A stretch of DNA of 64,000 bases. Source: Pyrenophora tritici-repentis. Lineage: Eukaryota > Ascomycota > Dothideomycetes > Pleosporales > Pleosporaceae. Position numbers and translations under genes: made by a program. The notes below the pieces were generated by a model. The model saw nothing but the letters and a program-made list of their open reading frames with translations, did no database searches and had not been told where the DNA came from. Positions 1 through 12,051 of this stretch are shown piece by piece; positions within the stretch are counted from its first letter, which is position 1, and each line of letters starts with the position of its first letter. The stretch lies in the NCBI RefSeq assembly GCF_003171515.1, contig NC_089398.1, positions 1,798,001 to 1,862,000 of the forward strand. The letters are read 5' to 3'.

Positions 1-457
1 CACAGTTTGTGGCATCTGGGCACTGTGGTGCCAACGGTTTTATGGTACAAGTGAGTTGCTACATGCCATTACTTGTGGTTCATGAACTAACAGATGATCC
101 AGCTTCCTCGTTAGAGATGCCCAAGAAGATATAGCAGGTACGCGCAAGGACGGATGAGAGAGACTCTCTGAGAACTTTACCATCCGAATGTATACCAAGT
201 ACCGTCGCTTACACATGTTCGTCCCAGGAAAATTGCCTCTTGCCGGATACACTGGCACTGGCGATCGAAAAGATTGAAAGCCCACGCTTTGTTGCCCCCC
301 TACCAGTCTTACGCATATGCACTACTCGCTCTGTACAAGACACTATAGAATGGTATATTCTTATAGTAAAATTACACAAGGCTACAATACATACAGCTTT
401 CATATCATATCATTATTCATCAACAGGTGAAAAAAGCAGAAACCATTTTAATATCTC
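1..457. other. Left-edge intergenic sequence
   Basis: This stretch lies downstream of the lectin-like gene that is read on the minus strand. Only short overlapping frames are present and none resembles a protein family. I see no RNA gene or repeat here. Confidence 0.5.
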
Positions 458-2557
458 CTAGTCATCTGGAATCCCCAACGTCCCTCTCGTCCACTCCCCA
501 CCATTCAACCCCCTCGTAAACGCCGTAATATCATCCCCCTCCGACTGGAAAAACACATACAAACTATCCCACAGCGTCCTACCCCCCCTCCTTCTCCGCA
601 AACGCCGTAACTGTCAAATGCGTACCCCCCCAACGCCTGCACAGGCCCCGCCGGATCCGTAATCGCAAAACTACTCTCATCCCCAATAGACTCTGTATTC
701 TCCGCCGCAAACGTAACATTGTACCCGCGAATTGTGCGATCCGCCATCTGCGCGTAGAAATACGTTGTATACCCCAGCGACGTGATGGGGTGGACATTCT
801 GTATAGCAGCTTTGGTCGCATTTTGCCACGAGTTGATCGGGTGAGTGTCCGTTGATTCGGCGGTAATGTTTGTGTCTTTCCACCACATTTCCACGGTTTT
901 GGCTTTGTTGCTGAACATGGCGTATGTGGTGTTGCCCTGGCCCCAGCTATAACAGCCCACGCCGGCGTGGGCGTTGAAACCATTCCAGCGCTGGATGTGC
1001 ACCCAGCTGTCGTTTTCTTGGCCAGAGTACCATGCGTATTGCTCAAAGCTAGTTTCGTCGACGGGGAACCAAATGTTCATTCCTTTGGAACCGGCAAAGG
1101 GCTGCGTGTTTGGCGCGCCAGAGAATGTGGGGAATTTGGTGAAGTCGTTGTCACCGTAGAAGTTTCCTTTCCAGCAGGCTTGTAGGCCGACGGTAGGGGC
1201 ATCGTAGGCGGTTAGGTTGAGGGTGTTTAGGGGGCCGGGGGCCCAGATGGAGGAGATGTTCGACTGAACGGTTTGGGCGACTGTATTGGATTTGGTGATG
1301 TAGAATATGTGGAACTTTGATTCACTGTGAGCGAGTACATATATAGGGGTTCTGGGGCCTTACATATTGTGTTTGGTTAATGGCAAAGGAGACGGCGGAT
1401 ATAGGTGTTGCGGGTTTCGCATCGTAAGCCACAGTCTGCGCTTTGGTGCCGCCTACCCATTTCCGGTCCGTCGTATACTGCATGAATCGAATGTCGCCCG
1501 TGTGGTGCTGGAAGTAGAGGGTAAAGATCCTGCGTTGGCCTTTATTCCACGATTCGCCCGCGAGAGCAATTCCCGTGCCGTTGAAGACACCCCTTTTGGA
1601 AAAATACTTTTCGTTGAGAGCGCCGCCAACACAGAACTCCGGGTTTTTTCGACAAACGGGGTTTTTTATTTCATCACTTCCACGCAATATGTCAGCGTCT
1701 TTCGCGGCGGACATGAAATGGGTGGACTTACCTATCTTTTTGCAAACCGAGTCCTAAACCGAGTCCCAATGCTAGGGCCAAGATAGCAATGACGATAAAT
1801 CCGAGAAGAATAGCTAAATTCCGCCTCTTCATACCACATGTTCTCTTATCCTTGGGTCCAGTGGGTATACTAGGTAGAGGTTCCGCGGCTTCAGGGGCAT
1901 CATACGGATCAACGTGTTCCTTGAACCCATATGGTCTTGCATATGGCGGCGCTGTACTCGTATCTTCAGTGGGTGCATATGATGTCGGTCGACCGAACTG
2001 TCCAGGCACAACTTGTGGGGCGGAAAAGTCTGGCGTGACTATTGCGCTTGCAGGACTTCCCATTGACATGTGTGTAGACGCGCTGACCGGCGTGTACATT
2101 GGTGTTCCGACTGGCATGTGTGGTGTCTCTTTCTCATTCGAATATCTGTTTGTCATTAGAATCCCATTCACTGAATCTTTTGCGCCGTACACAATTTACT
2201 CCTCTTCCACAGCACAGCCACCTCTCAAAGTTTTCGTAGCACACTCTGCAAGACACGGATTTTCACCCACATTTTTCTATACGAAGCTGTCTCATTCGCC
2301 GGTAGTTCCTGTGGAAACTGCCTGCCATAATCCCGTTCCTCGGACAATGGAGCCGACAAAACAGTCGGAACAGAACTTCTGCTTATCCCAGAATACGATC
2401 TTCCCAATTCTCCCGGTGGATACATTTGCCCATTCTGCAGCGGTGGCGACACCGGCGGCGACGGAAGAGGAGGAGGAGACGGAAACTGCGGAAGAGGAGG
2501 CGAAGAAGGACTCCTCATTCTATCCTCGCGATAGCTCGTACCATCCCGGTGTTCCAT
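458..2557 (-). CDS. Membrane-anchored fucose-specific-lectin-like protein, frame broken twice near the 3' end
   Basis: Four exons fit splice sites and phase: 2557-2271, 2145-1732, 1676-1364 and 1314-458. The first exon (proline-rich, start MEHRDG) is the least certain; an internal ATG at 2156 is the alternative. The product would be a type II membrane protein: a cytosolic Pro/Ser-rich N-terminus, one membrane segment of Ala/Ile/Leu/Gly at about residues 205-230, then an extracellular domain resembling the fungal fucose-specific lectin family (PEFCVGG, SWNKGQRRIFTLYFQH, FHIFYI motifs). Expected role is binding of fucosylated glycans at the cell surface. The last ~60 codons leave frame at a C7 run (625-631) and again at a second C7 run (582-588); each has one base more than the family frame needs, and the family-like end is at 458. 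Read as given, translation stops at 505 after about 40 unrelated residues. It could be a pseudogene, or the sequence could be miscalled at the runs. Confidence 0.75.
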
Positions 2558-4656
2558 TTTCGACAGTTCCAATTTCACTCAAGTCATGGGAAAGAAAGAA
2601 AGAAGAACAAAGAAATTCGAAAGAACCAAACGACAGACGCAGATCTTTTGAATACGAGTCCAACACGGAAAGGGGATGCCCACATCGTAAGCCCAATAAA
2701 CCTGCATATGCACCCGTGCGGGCGATCGTAATACCTATCTGGAGATACGCCGCGCGACGACCGTGAACGCTGCAGGGCCAGGCCTAGGTCAGCCGTCAGA
2801 CAGGGTGTACACACCATGCCCGCGTACCAAACTTTGTTTCTCAGGCCAGAAAACTACAAAGGCCCACCCTTGCATCACCCTTCTGTGCGTGCGCGCGTGT
2901 ATCCAATTGCACGACAGCGATGGGTTACAGCAAACAAGTCATCGTAAGACAGATTGCTCTCGGCGGGGGCTTTTATAACAGCTGAGCTCTGCTGAGCCCC
3001 AACTTGTGTGCTTCTTCACAGCCTCTACGCTGTTGTACAGTCATTCTGCAGATGGGGGAATTTTTCCCGCCCCATGGCTTGCTATCAGCATCCGTTTTCG
3101 GCAGGGTATGCGCACTGCACTGTATGTACTCCGTCAGTTTGAGAAAAGGAGAAAAATCCCAATCCGGGCATACGCAAATGGCATTTCTTCGATATCGATG
3201 TCAATGTCGTCAAGTCGCTGCAGGAATACGGACGATTTGCAGTGGCTAGGACTAGGGCGCCGTGCTTGGACGTCGGCTTGTTTAGTTCCAAGCCTTTCAG
3301 TTCTAAAATCAGACCGAGTCGTTGAAGTCCGTCCTCATAACCAAGACGCTAGCAACCAACTAGCGACTTAGCTCGTTGTCTGCCAGGGCTGAGAAGCCGA
3401 CATGTCTAACATCTGCTGATGTCAACTTTCAGTCATGAACATGAACTCCTGACTTTTGCCCTATCTTGCATTGAAACCTTCGACTTCCAGAGCTGTACTT
3501 AGAGAATCGGTTTCCTTCACTCACTTCCCAATGCCAGTCCAAATGGGATCTAAGTGGAAGGTCACCGTTATACGCTATCGAGACGACGGGACCACCTAGC
3601 GATCCAGCCCAACGCCGTCGGCTGTTAGGGCTGAGAAGCTAAGATGTCTGATGTCAGTCCAGAAGCCTTTGAGTGCTTTAGTCGGCTTTCCTTCGTAAAT
3701 ACGCACTCCTCGCCACCTAACGCTCCCTCCCCGGTTCCTCCTTCTCCATGCCTCATCCCCACAGCCACCTCCACCAATTCTCCCCCTCTTCTTCCACCAT
3801 TCTTCTTTCTTTTCCCCTCCATCCAAACCTTAAACCCCTTCTAGCGGCACGCAACTACCCACTAGCACACGTCACGCAGAACGCAGGCACCAGACAAACA
3901 ACCCAGTGAGCTTCTGGACCAGAGTATGGTACCACTGCCATCATAGGCTTGTTGCGTAGAAAGCTGAGCTTTTACGGGAATGTGCGTGAATGTGAGGTTG
4001 AGAGTTTAGATGAGTTTAAGTGGTGCTGGCTAGGCCCGTTAGGGATGCAGGAAGAAGTGTTTCTTTACACTTGGAGTTATGTAGGTACGAGTTTCTTTCT
4101 ATATCTGTTGGTACGATTGCTGGATCATAGAAGACATATAGTCCATAGCGTGAAGACATAGTCATAAACATAGACGACGACCTTGGTAAAACGAGGATAA
4201 TCTTCCAACGGATAGACAGACAGACATATACAGTCTCTATCACTCCCACCCATCATTATCATGTACAAGACTCCCTAGAAGAAGAAAAACCAAACAAGAA
4301 CAACAACATCCAATAACGGAACATTGGTGCTCAAAGACTATGCACCACAATAAAGCGTCACGCCTGACCCACTGACTTGGATATAACCCACCCACTCCAC
4401 CCCTCTTGCATCCCACATCCAAGAGAACGGTGGAGAAAAACGTAAAGCCATATCATATCATACCATACGTACATCCATCCAACCTATCCAACCCGTCCCA
4501 TCCATCCATTCATTCATTCAATGCCCCAGAAGAACCAGCAGACTCCCTCTCAGGCCCAACCCGAGATCCCAAACCCAGCCTCCCAACCTTCACCGGAATG
4601 GCATACCCAAACCCACCAGCACCACCGAGAGCGCGCACAACTGGAGGCCAGATATT
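2558..4656. other. Intergenic region, 2.1 kb
   Basis: No gene is supported. Open frames here are short, overlapping and unlike known proteins. It holds one diverged repeat pair (3385-3407 and 3627-3649) and a pyrimidine-rich block around 3715-3800. Confidence 0.45.
3385..3649. repeat. Diverged direct repeat pair, about 23 bp
   Basis: The segment AGGGCTGAGAAG at 3385 continues with CCGACATGTCT. A second copy at 3627 continues with CTAAGATGTCT. Similarity extends a few bases on both sides (a GTC-rich lead and a TGATGTCA tail). The copies lie 242 bp apart in non-coding sequence and may be remnants of a decayed repeat. Confidence 0.4.
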
Positions 4657-7217
4657 CTACTCCTGTGACCTTCCACCGCCCATGCGCTCAATGTTGGAGA
4701 GTAACCGGCTCTTACCGGCGTTGCTCTGACTCCTGTTGAGTGCGGAGTTGTTGCCTTGGAATTTGATGCCTCCTGGACCGCGAAGACCGGATGGTTTGGC
4801 GATGCCGCTACTGCTGCTGGTGCTGTTACCACGCTCGTGCGTAGGGCCGCTCATTGAACTGCCTGGACGGCCGCCTCCGAGAGAGGATCCGGGACGGGCG
4901 GGGGCGGGGCCTCCAGCGAGGAAGCCGGTGCTGCGCATTGCTTGCTGAGGAGGAGGAGCAGCAGCAGCAGCAGCAGCAGCTTGTTGCTGAGGCGCAGTAG
5001 GTGGTGCAGGCGCCATTTGCGAACGACGGAGGTCTTCTTGTTGTAGCTCTTCCATCTTTTCGCCGCACATGGAAAGCATTTGTTCTGCGGCAGCGACCAA
5101 TTCGCCCTTTTCGATGCGCTCGGCTTCAAGGTCTTCGACGAGAGAGTCGTGGGATTTGCGGAGTGATTGGAGTTCCGACTGTAGGCCGGCAAGTTTAGCC
5201 TTGAGATTCTCAATCTCTGCTCGTTGTGCCTCCAGCATCTGAGCATCTTCAGCATTCCGCGTCGGTTTGGATGGCGAAATTAGACTATCGTCGTCGTTTT
5301 CACCAGGGCTGATCTTGCTAAAGGTGTTGTCGCGTTTCTTCTCTGCCTCCTCGACTTGTCGTTCGAGGCGAGTGATTTGCACCCGGAGCTCCTTGCACTT
5401 TTCGTCGGCCTTCTTCTGGTAGTTGTCCTTGAGTGCCTTGATCTTCTTCTCGTGCTTGGCTTTATAGGCTGTGTGTAAGTCGCGCGCAACTTCATTGACC
5501 TTTTCAGCAATAGCAGACTGACACTCCATCTCTGAGTAGATCTTCTTGTTTTCATCTCCCTCATCGTTCTGGATGAATGTGGTCATATCCACGTTCTTGC
5601 TTTCAGCTTCAATGACCTTGGTCTCGAGCTCAGACGAACGGTTCTCGGCGTCCTCTGCACGTCTCTCAGCCTCAGCCAATCTCGCGAGGAGGTCTTCACG
5701 CTCAGCATCGTTGCGAGCCATTTCTGACTGAACGTCTTGTAGTAGCCTCTGAACCTCTTCTCCCTTTGATTTCCAGTCTACCATCTGAGTCTCTGCATAT
5801 TCGCGCGCGGAGCGCTCTTCACGAACTGTCTCTTGTGCCTCGCCAACACGGCGCTCAGCATCGGCGATTGCTTTGGAGAGGGCACCAATCTCAGCTTCCT
5901 TCCCTGACAAGCTAGCAGTGAGCGAAGAGACTTGGGATTGGAACTGAGATTTGACAGACTCCAGCTCTCGAATGGTGACAGTCGGTAGAGACCGCGGTGT
6001 TGGTGGAGGAGGTAGTTCAAAGTCCAGTAAATTCAGCATTTGCCGGCTCTGGCTTGGGGTGCTTGGTACTTGTGAACCACCCTTTGCCGGCGATCGTTGG
6101 CTCTGGTAATAGGAGCGGAGGTTGGGCTCTGTTGTGGACTTGTTCGGCGTGGGACGTACGCGCGACGAAGAGCCGTGGCGGGATGAAGAGAATGACTCAA
6201 TCTGTGCAGTAAAGTCCAGAAGGAGATTTGTGGTGTCATTGTCCTTGTAAGATCGACGGGGTGTAGGGCTAGGCGTGCGCTCTGCGCGGCGGACTGTGGA
6301 GGGTGTCATCTGAGCGCGGGCGCGAGGTGTAGCCTGTAGAGTTGTTAGTTTCGAATCTTGCTGTCTTCTGGGAAGTTACTCACGTCTGGCGCTTCGCTCT
6401 TGGCAGGGCTCTGCTTTAGAGATGCAAACTTGGTCATGTCTATTCCAGGCATCTCGGAGAAGGAGGTAAAGCAGGTATCGTCAAAATCCAACGACGTGGG
6501 CTCGGGGCCGTCCGGGTTGAAGTCTGTGTTGTCCATGCCGAAATCCACCTCGTCATTGTAATCCCGCGAACTTGGCCTAGCAGAGCTTCCGTAGCTTTCC
6601 ATGGGTGTCTCGTCCATGAATTTCATAGCGGCGGTCAAGCCTTCGTTATCGCGAAGGGGCCTCTGTTTAAGAGGGGATGAGGCCGGCCGTTTCGATGGGG
6701 TTATCGAATTGGATGGGGAGTGCTCTGCGATCGAAGCCTTGCGTTGAACCGAGGCCGACGGGGTATATGAAGATCTCGATGGAGTTTCCCCTCTGTGGGA
6801 GCGGCTGCTCATTAAAGACTCGGACCGCTCTCTAACAGTTGACCTCACTGGAGTGTTGCTTTTCCTTGGAGTTGAAGCGCTAGACTTGGGCTCAGCATCC
6901 TCGTAGTCATCCATGAGGTTCTTCACCGGCGACGTCTTCATCGGGCTATTGCGCTCTTTCAGCCCAAATCTCTTCTCAGGCGATACCCTGAAGGCGGATT
7001 GGGGAACATTATCGTCCAAGTCGACCAGCGACTTCACCGGTGTCCGCACAGCATTTGGCGCAATATTTTCCTGATCATCCGCCACAATTTCGATGTGATC
7101 CAGGAATGGCGACGAAGGAAGGTCGTGGGACGCCATGTCCATATCCTCGTCCATTATGATGGCGTCGGCGTTGGCGTTCATCTTCTCTGGCGACAGGTGC
7201 GACATGGAATCCGCCAT
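4657..7217 (-). CDS. Coiled-coil protein with many CDK-type sites, possibly spindle-pole associated
   Basis: Two exons, 7217-6384 and 6333-4657, are joined by a 50-bp intron with GTGAGT donor and CTCTACAG acceptor; the frame is preserved and gives about 836 residues. The N-terminal third is acidic and Ser/Pro-rich with repeated SP/TP-x-K/R sites (SPEK, TPVK, SPMK, SPVK, TPRK, SPLK, SPAK), the consensus of mitotic CDKs. The middle (roughly residues 390-700) is heptad-rich, charged coiled coil. The tail is low-complexity, with an Ala/Gln/Pro tract encoded by a CAG-type run (4959-4981) and a Gly/Ser/Arg end. It reminds me of fungal spindle-pole coiled-coil proteins of the SnaD type, but this is memory of style and not a domain match. 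The gene itself is well supported; the function is inference. Confidence 0.8.
4959..4981. repeat. CAG trinucleotide run in coding sequence
   Basis: About seven AGC/CAG units encode a run of alanines on the minus strand within the coiled-coil protein gene. Such runs often vary in length between isolates. Confidence 0.8.
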
Positions 7218-7491
7218 GTGTGCGATTGGCGAAATGTTAATTCTGTTGAGGGTTAGAGTAATGGTGCATAGCGCATCACGGTCTGGCCACTGTGTTGTGG
7301 TGGTTGTTTACACGTCCGTGCACATTGTTGCTCTTCCCGATGTGGTAACCCCCGGTTTGGCCGAACAAAACGCTAGGCCTGTTCACAGCAACGCACCCTG
7401 GTAAATATTGAGAAGCGCAACCAACGCCGCCTCACCCGTACTGGATTTTGTCTATGTTGTTTCTAACGCGAATACAATGACGCCAATAACT

Positions 7492-9746
7492 CTAATAATT
7501 GATAGCCCCTCTTAATGCGCCGGCCAACCTTTGATACTCCTTTAGCAGCTCCTCTACCTCCTTCAACTTCAAGTCTTGCGCATCTTTAGCTTCTACAAAC
7601 CGCTTCATAGGCGGTGGTGTTTTCTTTAGTTGCTCCAACGCAGCGACTGCCCTCACACCCTTTTCATCTGCTTGCAACATGTCATTTGTGTTTGATCTGC
7701 TCAGAGGCTCAGGAGAGGGTGACGCCTTGGCCTGTTCCTGGACTGGTGATGCCAGAACAGGCGTCGTACTGCTACTCACAGCACGCGCGAAGCGAGGTAG
7801 TACGTTTATACCAGAAAAGCGGTTGAGGGGGTTGAAAGTATTGCCCATGTTGCGAAGAGAGTCAACAGCGGACGTGTTTGCCGCTGGGGGTTCAGTCTTG
7901 ACCGCCGCTGGCGACGCTGCCTTCTCTTCGGCTGCTGGTGTAGATGCAAAAGCGACTCGTCGTCCGCTCGTGCTGCCACCCGACTTTGTAGAATCGACAC
8001 TACGATCTCTGATCTGTCTCTTGCCAGCAAATATATCCGCCATCTTCGCATCCAGCCCTAATCCCCTATTGCTTGAAGTCTCGTGATGCTCCTCACCCTG
8101 AATTGAGCTGGAAGCGCTGACGCTCAAATTGTCTTCATCCCTATGCTCGCGAGTAGGAGAGCTCACAAGTTTCATTGCGTCTTCTAGCGTCTTGGGCAGT
8201 ACCGGCTGTTCTAGAATAGGACTACCTGGGTGTTTGTCTCTAAGACCACCGAAGAAGAACTTGAAGCTTGTGTCTAATGTAGTATTTATTCTCCCTAATG
8301 CTTGATCGGCTGAATCAAGGATAGAGTCTCGAACTGCATCAGAGGCAGCTTCGATCTTGTTGGTCTGTGACTGAATAAGGTTGCTCAATCGCCGCTGAGC
8401 TTTGTTTGTAGTTGGACTTGAGGGCTCCTTCGGAACGGACCTTGCTATGGGGGTAGCAGGAGTCTGTATCAGGTCTGGTGCTTCAGATAGACCCAAGGAC
8501 ATGGGTGTAATCTCTTGTTTTGGGGTTGATGGCCGCGAATCCTGCTTCTTGTGGGCGGCCTCCTCTGCCCGTAACGAAGAGAGGTCAACGGTTTCTAGAA
8601 ACGCGATGGCGGCTTCAAGATTTACCAAACAATATGCCGTCTCGCCATCCATCCGGCTAGAGCCCCTAAAGCGCTGGATAAAGTTCAAATCGCTAATAAC
8701 GTTCAAGTAAACAGGTGGCATAGTGATGAGTGCGTAGATGAGAGTAGGGAGAATCTCGTCAGCAGACGAAGTTGCAGGGAATATCTTGGAGAGGGCTTCG
8801 ACGATGGATTTGTGTGCCGCAGTCAGATGTTGAACCTTTCCGAGAGGGTATTTCTCGTCGTTCATCTTGAGCAAATCCTGCCTGGCAGCCGACAGGTACT
8901 CCCGAATCTCGGGTTCCTTCTCCTTTGCCTTCTCACGTTCTTCCTCGGTAAGCTCCTCACCAGTCATCAGAAGCTCGTTCAGACCGATACCGACAAGGGC
9001 GAGAGATGCCGTACGCGATCTCAGCTTATGGTCTCTCTCCTCGTCGTCGGTACTCCTGTGCCGCCATATCCGCTGGTATACTTTCTCGCATACTGCCCGC
9101 TCCACAGCCTCTTCGAGTGCATATCGCTTTGTCTCCAGAGACCTTCTAGCCTTCTTGCGGTCAGCCATCTCAGTCGCGCTAAGCATCTGTTGTTCCCCTG
9201 ACGGGTCGCTCCCCTTGCGTATCGATCCTGGCCTACTCGAAGGAGAGGTTCCTCTCTTGGCATTGGCAACGAATGCATCGCTAGTGAGTCTAGCGGAGAG
9301 GGTGGCTATGTGTGTATTGATTTTGCCAGAGGCGCGGCCGTAAAAGTCTTGGAACATGTCTGATAGGGCATCGGCGGACAGCGGAGTGGGATGGACTTTG
9401 GCCGTGAGGGACTCCAGAAACCTATCAGAGCATTAGCGACTCCTTGGTGGACTTGAATTCAGGCGTGGGACCTTTCGGTGAGGCTGCGAATCTCTATGGG
9501 CAGTTCTTCGAACGTGTCCGGAACCTGTGGCTCTTCGGCACCATGCACATCCTCTTCACCCCTTTTGGCAAACACATCGCCCTCATCGTCTTCTGGCACC
9601 GGAACGGCCTTGAGTGGATCTAGCATTTCCGGTATTTCGGGCACCGGCATGGTGCTGGCCCGACTTATCGACAACGGGCTCTGGGACACGGATTCAAGGC
9701 GAGTGAAGGAGCGTGAGGGATGCAGGTTTTTGGGTCGTTCGGCCAT
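7492..9746 (-). CDS. VPS9-domain protein, Rab5-family GEF (Vps9/Muk1 type)
   Basis: Exon 1 is 9746-9472 and exon 2 is 9421-7492, giving about 734 residues. The 50-bp intron has a GTCCCA donor, which is unusual, but the acceptor GATAG and branch GCTAATGC are good and phase is kept (LTER joined to FLESL). A VPS9 domain lies at about residues 195-372, with the signature segments SADEILPTLIYALI and NFIQRFRG followed by GETAYCLVNLEAAIAFLE. VPS9 domains load GTP onto Rab5/Vps21-type GTPases on early endosomes. A Ser/Pro-rich, probably disordered C-terminal half follows and ends in a short helical segment. The N-terminal 90 residues are acidic and Pro-rich. The gene shares a 466-bp divergent promoter with ATG15. 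Whether it is the Vps9 or the Muk1 orthologue cannot be decided here. Confidence 0.88.
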
Positions 9747-10212
9747 GGTGATGTGCTAATAAGACGTCTATTTGGATTTTATAGATGGTCGGGTGCCTGC
9801 ATGGAAAGCACCTAGGTAGAGCAGCTGTGAAACTGGATGAGCTTCACGCGCGTTCACGTCATGCAGCGCGGTTCCGAATGGACCGGAAGTCGATTTGGTC
9901 AGACTGGGCCGATGTATCCAACATTCGAAGAGCCAGCCGTCGGAATTGGCTGACTAAGAGCAAAAGGCAGCGAGCGACTATGGAGCCGGGGGCGCACATA
10001 TAGTTTGTTGAAGCTCCACAGCTCGCAGGCCATCAGGAGCCATGGTAGCTCCCCGCGCATTCTCCGCACGTGCAAGCCGACGCCACCAGCGTCTGGGGTC
10101 AGTGTAGCACTGATCGTCATCGATGCATCGAACCACCCATCGCTCTCCAAGCACTTGCACACGCGTTTCGCTGCCATTTCCTGAGACTCTCGTTGCATAT
10201 AGTAAACAGTAC
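9747..10212. promoter_or_regulatory. Divergent promoter between the VPS9-domain gene and ATG15
   Basis: The two genes are transcribed away from each other, so this 466-bp segment must carry both promoters. No textbook motif stands out. The frame leading into ATG15 stays open here from an ATG at 10123, but the signal-anchor begins after the later ATG. Confidence 0.5.
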
Positions 10213-12051
10213 ATGATGCGTCGACGACTGCTTTGTTCCTCGGCATCGCGCGTCACAGCTTCCCTGGTCCTGTCGTTCCTCGCCGCCAGCGTTATAGCCG
10301 ATATCCCCGTGTTGCCGCCTCTGCCTCTGCCGTCCAACGACGACAGTAGCGAAAAGGACTTTACTCTGCGTCATGTTTTCCACCATGGCACCTACAAGTA
10401 CCCGGAGCTGCACAGACGTCTGGATATTCCAGAACAGGCAGCAGTATGGATGGCCCAAGGGGACGACTCGGCCAACCGCCAGCCTATGCCGCGCCTGCGA
10501 GCTAGGTCAGAGGCCATGACCATTCAGCGAATGAGAGACAGGAGCAAGGAAACCGTCAACGGCATACTGGAATGGGGCAGAATGAAGGGACGCGCTGTGC
10601 AGCTTCCCGAAGAAGACTGGACGCTCGACGACATCACCGGCCCCAACGTGACTGATAGGGAAACCGTCCTCAGCTTCGCGCGCATGGCCTCGGACGCCTA
10701 CATCCTAGAACCGAACACTGGTCAATGGGAAGACGTTGGTGGTGGTTTCAATTACACCGAGGACTTTGGATGGGAATCAGATGGACTGCGAGGTCACATC
10801 TTCGCCGACACCAAGAACCAAACCATTGTCATCGGCCTCAAGGGTACCTCACCCGCCATGTTCGACGGCTCCGAGACGACTACCAATGATAAGATCAATG
10901 ACAACCTCTTCTTCAGCTGCTGCTGCGGTCAGGGCGGTCAATTCCTCTGGCGACAAGTTTGCGACTGTCAAACCTCAGCCTACACGTGCAACTCGACGTG
11001 TCTTGTGACTGCCCTTCGCGCCAAGAATCACTACTACTACGCCGCCCAGGATCTATACCATAACGTAACTGCACTGTACCCAAATGCTGAAGTATGGATG
11101 GCGGGTCATTCGCTCGGCGGTGCTGTCGCTTCTTTCCTCGCCCTCACTTTCGGGCATCCAGCAGTCACCTTTGAGGCGGTCCCTGAAGCCATGCCGGCCG
11201 CGCGCCTTGGTCTGCCAGTGCCTCCTGGTCATCAGATTGGCTCGCTCCAGCAGCGTAAATTCACGGGCGGCTTCCACTTTGGACACACAGCAGACCCCAT
11301 ATACATGGGTGCGTGCAACTCAGCTACCAGCGCCTGCACCATTGGCGGCTATGCTATGCAGAGCGTCTGCCATACTGGGCAAAAGTGCGTCTATGACACA
11401 GTCAAGGACTTTGGCTGGCGTCTTGGTATCGGCACCCACAAGATTCTTGAAGTCATCCGAGATGTCATAATGAAGTACGATGAGCCTCCCAAATGCGAGC
11501 CTTATGCAAACTGCACCGACTGCTTCATGTGGGACTACTTTGAGAGCAACGGCACTGAGACGACAACGAGCTCCAAGCCTGCTGCCACATCGACGACAAT
11601 GCGGTCAACTCGTACCAGGACGGAAACATGCAAGACGCCTGGTTGGTGGGGATGTCTCGACGAATCGACGACCACATCCCACCCCAAAACGACTGTTACG
11701 ACGACCGAGACTACCACGAGCTGCAAAACACCTGGCTGGTTTGGGTGCAAGGATGAAGTGATAATCACCACGACGAGGAAGTACACCACAACGGCAGCCC
11801 CGGCTCCCACTGTGACTACAACTTCAGCATCTCCGACCTCGACATCGTCCTGCAAATACCCGGGTTGGTTTGGCGGCTGTCTTGATGGCGATGACCCACC
11901 TGCAAAAACTCATCACACACCCAAGTCGACACCCACCGCTACTTCTACCAGTTGCACATCGGAGGGGTTCTTCGGCGTGTGCTATGACAAGTCGAAGAAG
12001 CATGGGCAGACCAGGTCCCAGCCTCCGGTAACGGAACGGATGGAGATGTAG
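10213..12051 (+). CDS. ATG15: Autophagic phospholipase/lipase Atg15
   Basis: A single exon; starting at the MMRRRLL methionine gives 612 residues. An upstream in-frame ATG at 10123 is possible but would bury the signal-anchor. Atg15 is a vacuolar lipase that breaks down autophagic bodies and multivesicular-body vesicles after travelling through the ER and endosome as a type II membrane protein. The N-terminal hydrophobic anchor ([16 protein letters not shown]) fits. The lipase motif GHSLGG places the nucleophile at Ser300; candidate triad partners are Asp361 in GHTADP and His409 in GTHK. A Cys-rich segment (CCCGQGG, CDCQ) precedes the motif. The C-terminal ~130 residues are a Ser/Thr-rich linker with four short cysteine repeats of the form C-x-x-P-G-W-F-G-C; such tails are known in filamentous-fungal Atg15 and absent from the yeast protein. 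Confidence 0.95.
   Translation: MMRRRLLCSSASRVTASLVLSFLAASVIADIPVLPPLPLPSNDDSSEKDFTLRHVFHHGTYKYPELHRRLDIPEQAAVWMAQGDDSANRQPMPRLRARSEAMTIQRMRDRSKETVNGILEWGRMKGRAVQLPEEDWTLDDITGPNVTDRETVLSFARMASDAYILEPNTGQWEDVGGGFNYTEDFGWESDGLRGHIFADTKNQTIVIGLKGTSPAMFDGSETTTNDKINDNLFFSCCCGQGGQFLWRQVCDCQTSAYTCNSTCLVTALRAKNHYYYAAQDLYHNVTALYPNAEVWMAGHSLGGAVASFLALTFGHPAVTFEAVPEAMPAARLGLPVPPGHQIGSLQQRKFTGGFHFGHTADPIYMGACNSATSACTIGGYAMQSVCHTGQKCVYDTVKDFGWRLGIGTHKILEVIRDVIMKYDEPPKCEPYANCTDCFMWDYFESNGTETTTSSKPAATSTTMRSTRTRTETCKTPGWWGCLDESTTTSHPKTTVTTTETTTSCKTPGWFGCKDEVIITTTRKYTTTAAPAPTVTTTSASPTSTSSCKYPGWFGGCLDGDDPPAKTHHTPKSTPTATSTSCTSEGFFGVCYDKSKKHGQTRSQPPVTERMEM

Noticed and set aside
1789..2766. 325-codon plus-strand frame
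   Set aside because: It is antisense to the proline-rich and membrane-anchor exons of the lectin-like gene; its apparent acidic repeat is the complement of Pro/Ser codons.
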